Source: Caenorhabditis remanei
Lineage: Eukaryota > Nematoda > Chromadorea > Rhabditida > Rhabditidae
Direction of reading: 5' to 3'
Length of the DNA: 64,000 nucleotides
Assembly: GCF_010183535.1 (NCBI RefSeq)
Contig: NC_071328.1
Span: 6,758,001 to 6,822,000 of the forward strand
In this document: positions 62,298-64,000 of the stretch, piece by piece
Layout: every line of letters starts with the position of its first letter
How positions within the stretch are numbered: position 1 is the stretch's first letter
Made by a program: the position numbers and the translations under genes
Notes under the pieces: generated by a model
Told to the model about the DNA's origin: nothing
The model's input: the letters and a program-made list of their open reading frames with translations, nothing else
Database searches by the model: none

Positions 62298-64000
62298 CTG
62301 AAAAAATATGTATTGATGTAGGATACGATTGACCTTTTCAATGGTTTTTCAAAGATAGGAAGTGTGTAAATATAGGAATATGGAAATTGATCGGAACTTA
62401 TAGTAGCAAAGAATAATGGAACTTTTTAAAAGTTTCAAGGGGAGAAAAGTGGCAAGAACTACGCTGATCTCCAATAATAAGGATTCCAGTATTGAACAGA
62501 ATTCAGCTTTTCAAACAGAGCACGTCTGCAAAAGTTATTAACTCCGAGTTCAAGATCTTGATGAACTAACATACCTAGAATGACAAGACTATGAGCTTTA
62601 AAAAAATCAGATAAATGCCGAACACTAATCACACCTGCTGTCAATTTAAGATAAGTTTTGTCTCATGTTGCATAATCTTATCAAGATGTAAATAATTAGC
62701 ACATTTTTTTTATATTTGATGGGTATTGAGATCCAAAAAAAACTATTTCTGAATAGTAATCAGAAATGAAAAAGTAATGTCTCATAGGTTATTTGGAATC
62801 CAGAAAAGAAAAAGAGAAAAAAAGAAAAAAGGGACATTGAGAAGAGGTTGTATCCACGTATCAAATTACCATGTCACTTCTCTCGTCCAGGTTCAGATTT
62901 TGAGAGAAACGAGTATTTGTAGAATATGAGGTAAGTCTCATATTCTAAAATTATTTTTTCTCGAATGAGAAAGTGGAAAAGAATAAAAAACAAGAAGGAA
63001 AACGGGAAAAAATACGTAAACCTAAACCTAAATCCTTGAATATTTAGGGCGTGAATGTATCAATTATTCACAAAAAAAGAGACAGGAGAGATCTGAAAAG
63101 AGAAAGAGAAAATGTTGGAAAGGTAGATGATATAAGTGTTCGAATGGAGAAAAAAGTAGAGAGGGGAAATGATGAAAAGATAGAAACATTGTATCATCTC
63201 ATCTCACTCTTCTCTTTTTTCGGATGAACAGGTCGATTGAATTAAAAATAGAGAGAAGAGAGACAAAGAGACACAGAGAGAAAACGATTCGTGGAATTTT
63301 TGGTTTGGTGCTGAATGGTGAAAAGTCACGGAATGAGATACTAATTATCTATGTCTCTGAAGCTTGTATTCAGAAAAAAGAAGATTTTAAAGCGGTCAAG
63401 TCAACAAATTGAGGGAGTTGGATGGACGAAAGCACACCTGACAAAGAGATTCAGTCAACAACAATTAGGAGGAAAGAGGTGTCAGTATGTTCATGTGTGT
63501 TCGGAAGGATAACTAAATGAAGAAGTGAGTGATGGGACCAATGATAGGAGATTTAGAAAATAGGAATAAAAAACAACTCTGGGACGACATTTGGAAAACA
63601 GATTTTGACTGCAGAGAAACTGATTATTTATTTCAGAAGTTCAAACTTTAAGACCAACCGTATCTAAACGTGGAAAAACGGTAACTTGAAAAAGGAAAAC
63701 CCCACTTTTGGAACGACTTGTCTAATTGCATTGTTCATCATAGAGTTATGTGAAAACGAAAACGATATCGAATATATCTTTCGACAAAAATAGAAAAGTC
63801 TGTTTAGGAAAAAATGAAAAACTTGAAGAAAAAACAATCGAAAAAAGGGGAAGTTTAGAATATTGTCTCACAGAAAAGTACGTGGTCTCACTATCAGAGG
63901 AAACTGTAGACATGAAAATATCAAGAACCAACAAAAACCAGGAGGTAAGAGAGTAGTGTTCGTAACTAGTTGAAACCCTAGAAACCTCACTTTTCTCTTC
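62298..64000. other. Upstream tensin intron or promoter region
   Basis: AG-rich and AT-rich sequence with no exon I can support. Because the 62297 exon begins in mid-codon after a TTTTTTCAG acceptor, this must be an intron (or more) of the long tensin transcript. Confidence 0.55.

Noticed and set aside
62459..62644. Possible tensin upstream exon on the minus strand (61-codon frame)
   Set aside because: No ATG, no matching donor phase, and a composition unlike the proline/serine-rich neighbouring exons.

Overview
The window is genomic DNA from a Caenorhabditis-type nematode. The evidence is AT-rich sequence, very short introns (mostly 40-70 bp) with TTTCAG-type acceptors, acceptors placed just before ATG codons as expected for spliced-leader addition, and gene content: an flp-22-type FMRFamide precursor, a nematode Y-box gene, and tom-1 with ostd-1 nested in an intron. 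I assembled the gene models by hand from splice consensus and reading-frame phase; in every complete model the summed exons are an exact multiple of three. Gene names rest on remembered protein families and C. elegans gene content, not on a search.

Layout. 345-1829 (-): secreted two-Ig-domain protein. About 1.83-9.78 kb: long gene-poor stretch ahead of flp-22 (9799-10831, +). 11837-15252 (-): KDM6/UTX-type JmjC histone demethylase with a foldback transposon in one intron. 15410-16202 (+): small unrecognised gene, divergent from the JmjC gene, with one apparent 1-nt frameshift. 16.2-26.8 kb: no gene I can support; probably 5' regulatory sequence and unresolved first exon(s) of tom-1. 26800-36724 (+): tom-1 (tomosyn), with ostd-1 (oligosaccharyltransferase delta/ribophorin II) on the opposite strand inside its 1.7-kb intron. 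37253-40911 (-): secreted, Ser/Gln/Asn-rich protein of unknown function with two alternative C termini. 43395-44282 (-): Y-box cold-shock gene, cey-2/cey-3 type. 44658-48205 (+): RMI1 homologue (rmh-1 type). 48687-50616 (+): CTNNBL1. 50803-51813 (+): isoprenylcysteine methyltransferase, probably in an operon with CTNNBL1. 52270-62297 (-): tensin (tns-1), with a long 5'-incomplete form and a short form from an internal first exon at 57267.

The genes mostly act independently: neuropeptide signalling (flp-22), exocytosis brake (tom-1), ER glycosylation (ostd-1), germline mRNA binding (cey), recombination (rmh-1), splicing (CTNNBL1), prenyl-protein processing (icmt) and adhesion (tns-1). Shared control is suggested at two compact divergent promoters (JmjC/unknown, 157 bp; cey/rmh-1, 375 bp) and by the CTNNBL1-icmt spacing.

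The most unusual pieces are: a block of about 0.85 kb in a tensin intron packed with C6/G6 and longer homopolymer tracts on both strands, with a recent ~150-170 bp tandem duplication; the tom-1 linker, where three small exons have phases allowing zero, 20- or 51-residue inserts; a diverged 30-nt duplication at a tom-1 exon end that makes two in-frame donors; a near-perfect 44-bp-arm foldback at the left edge; a pre-miRNA-like hairpin in a tom-1 intron; and the autosome-style location of an intact KDM6 paralogue.
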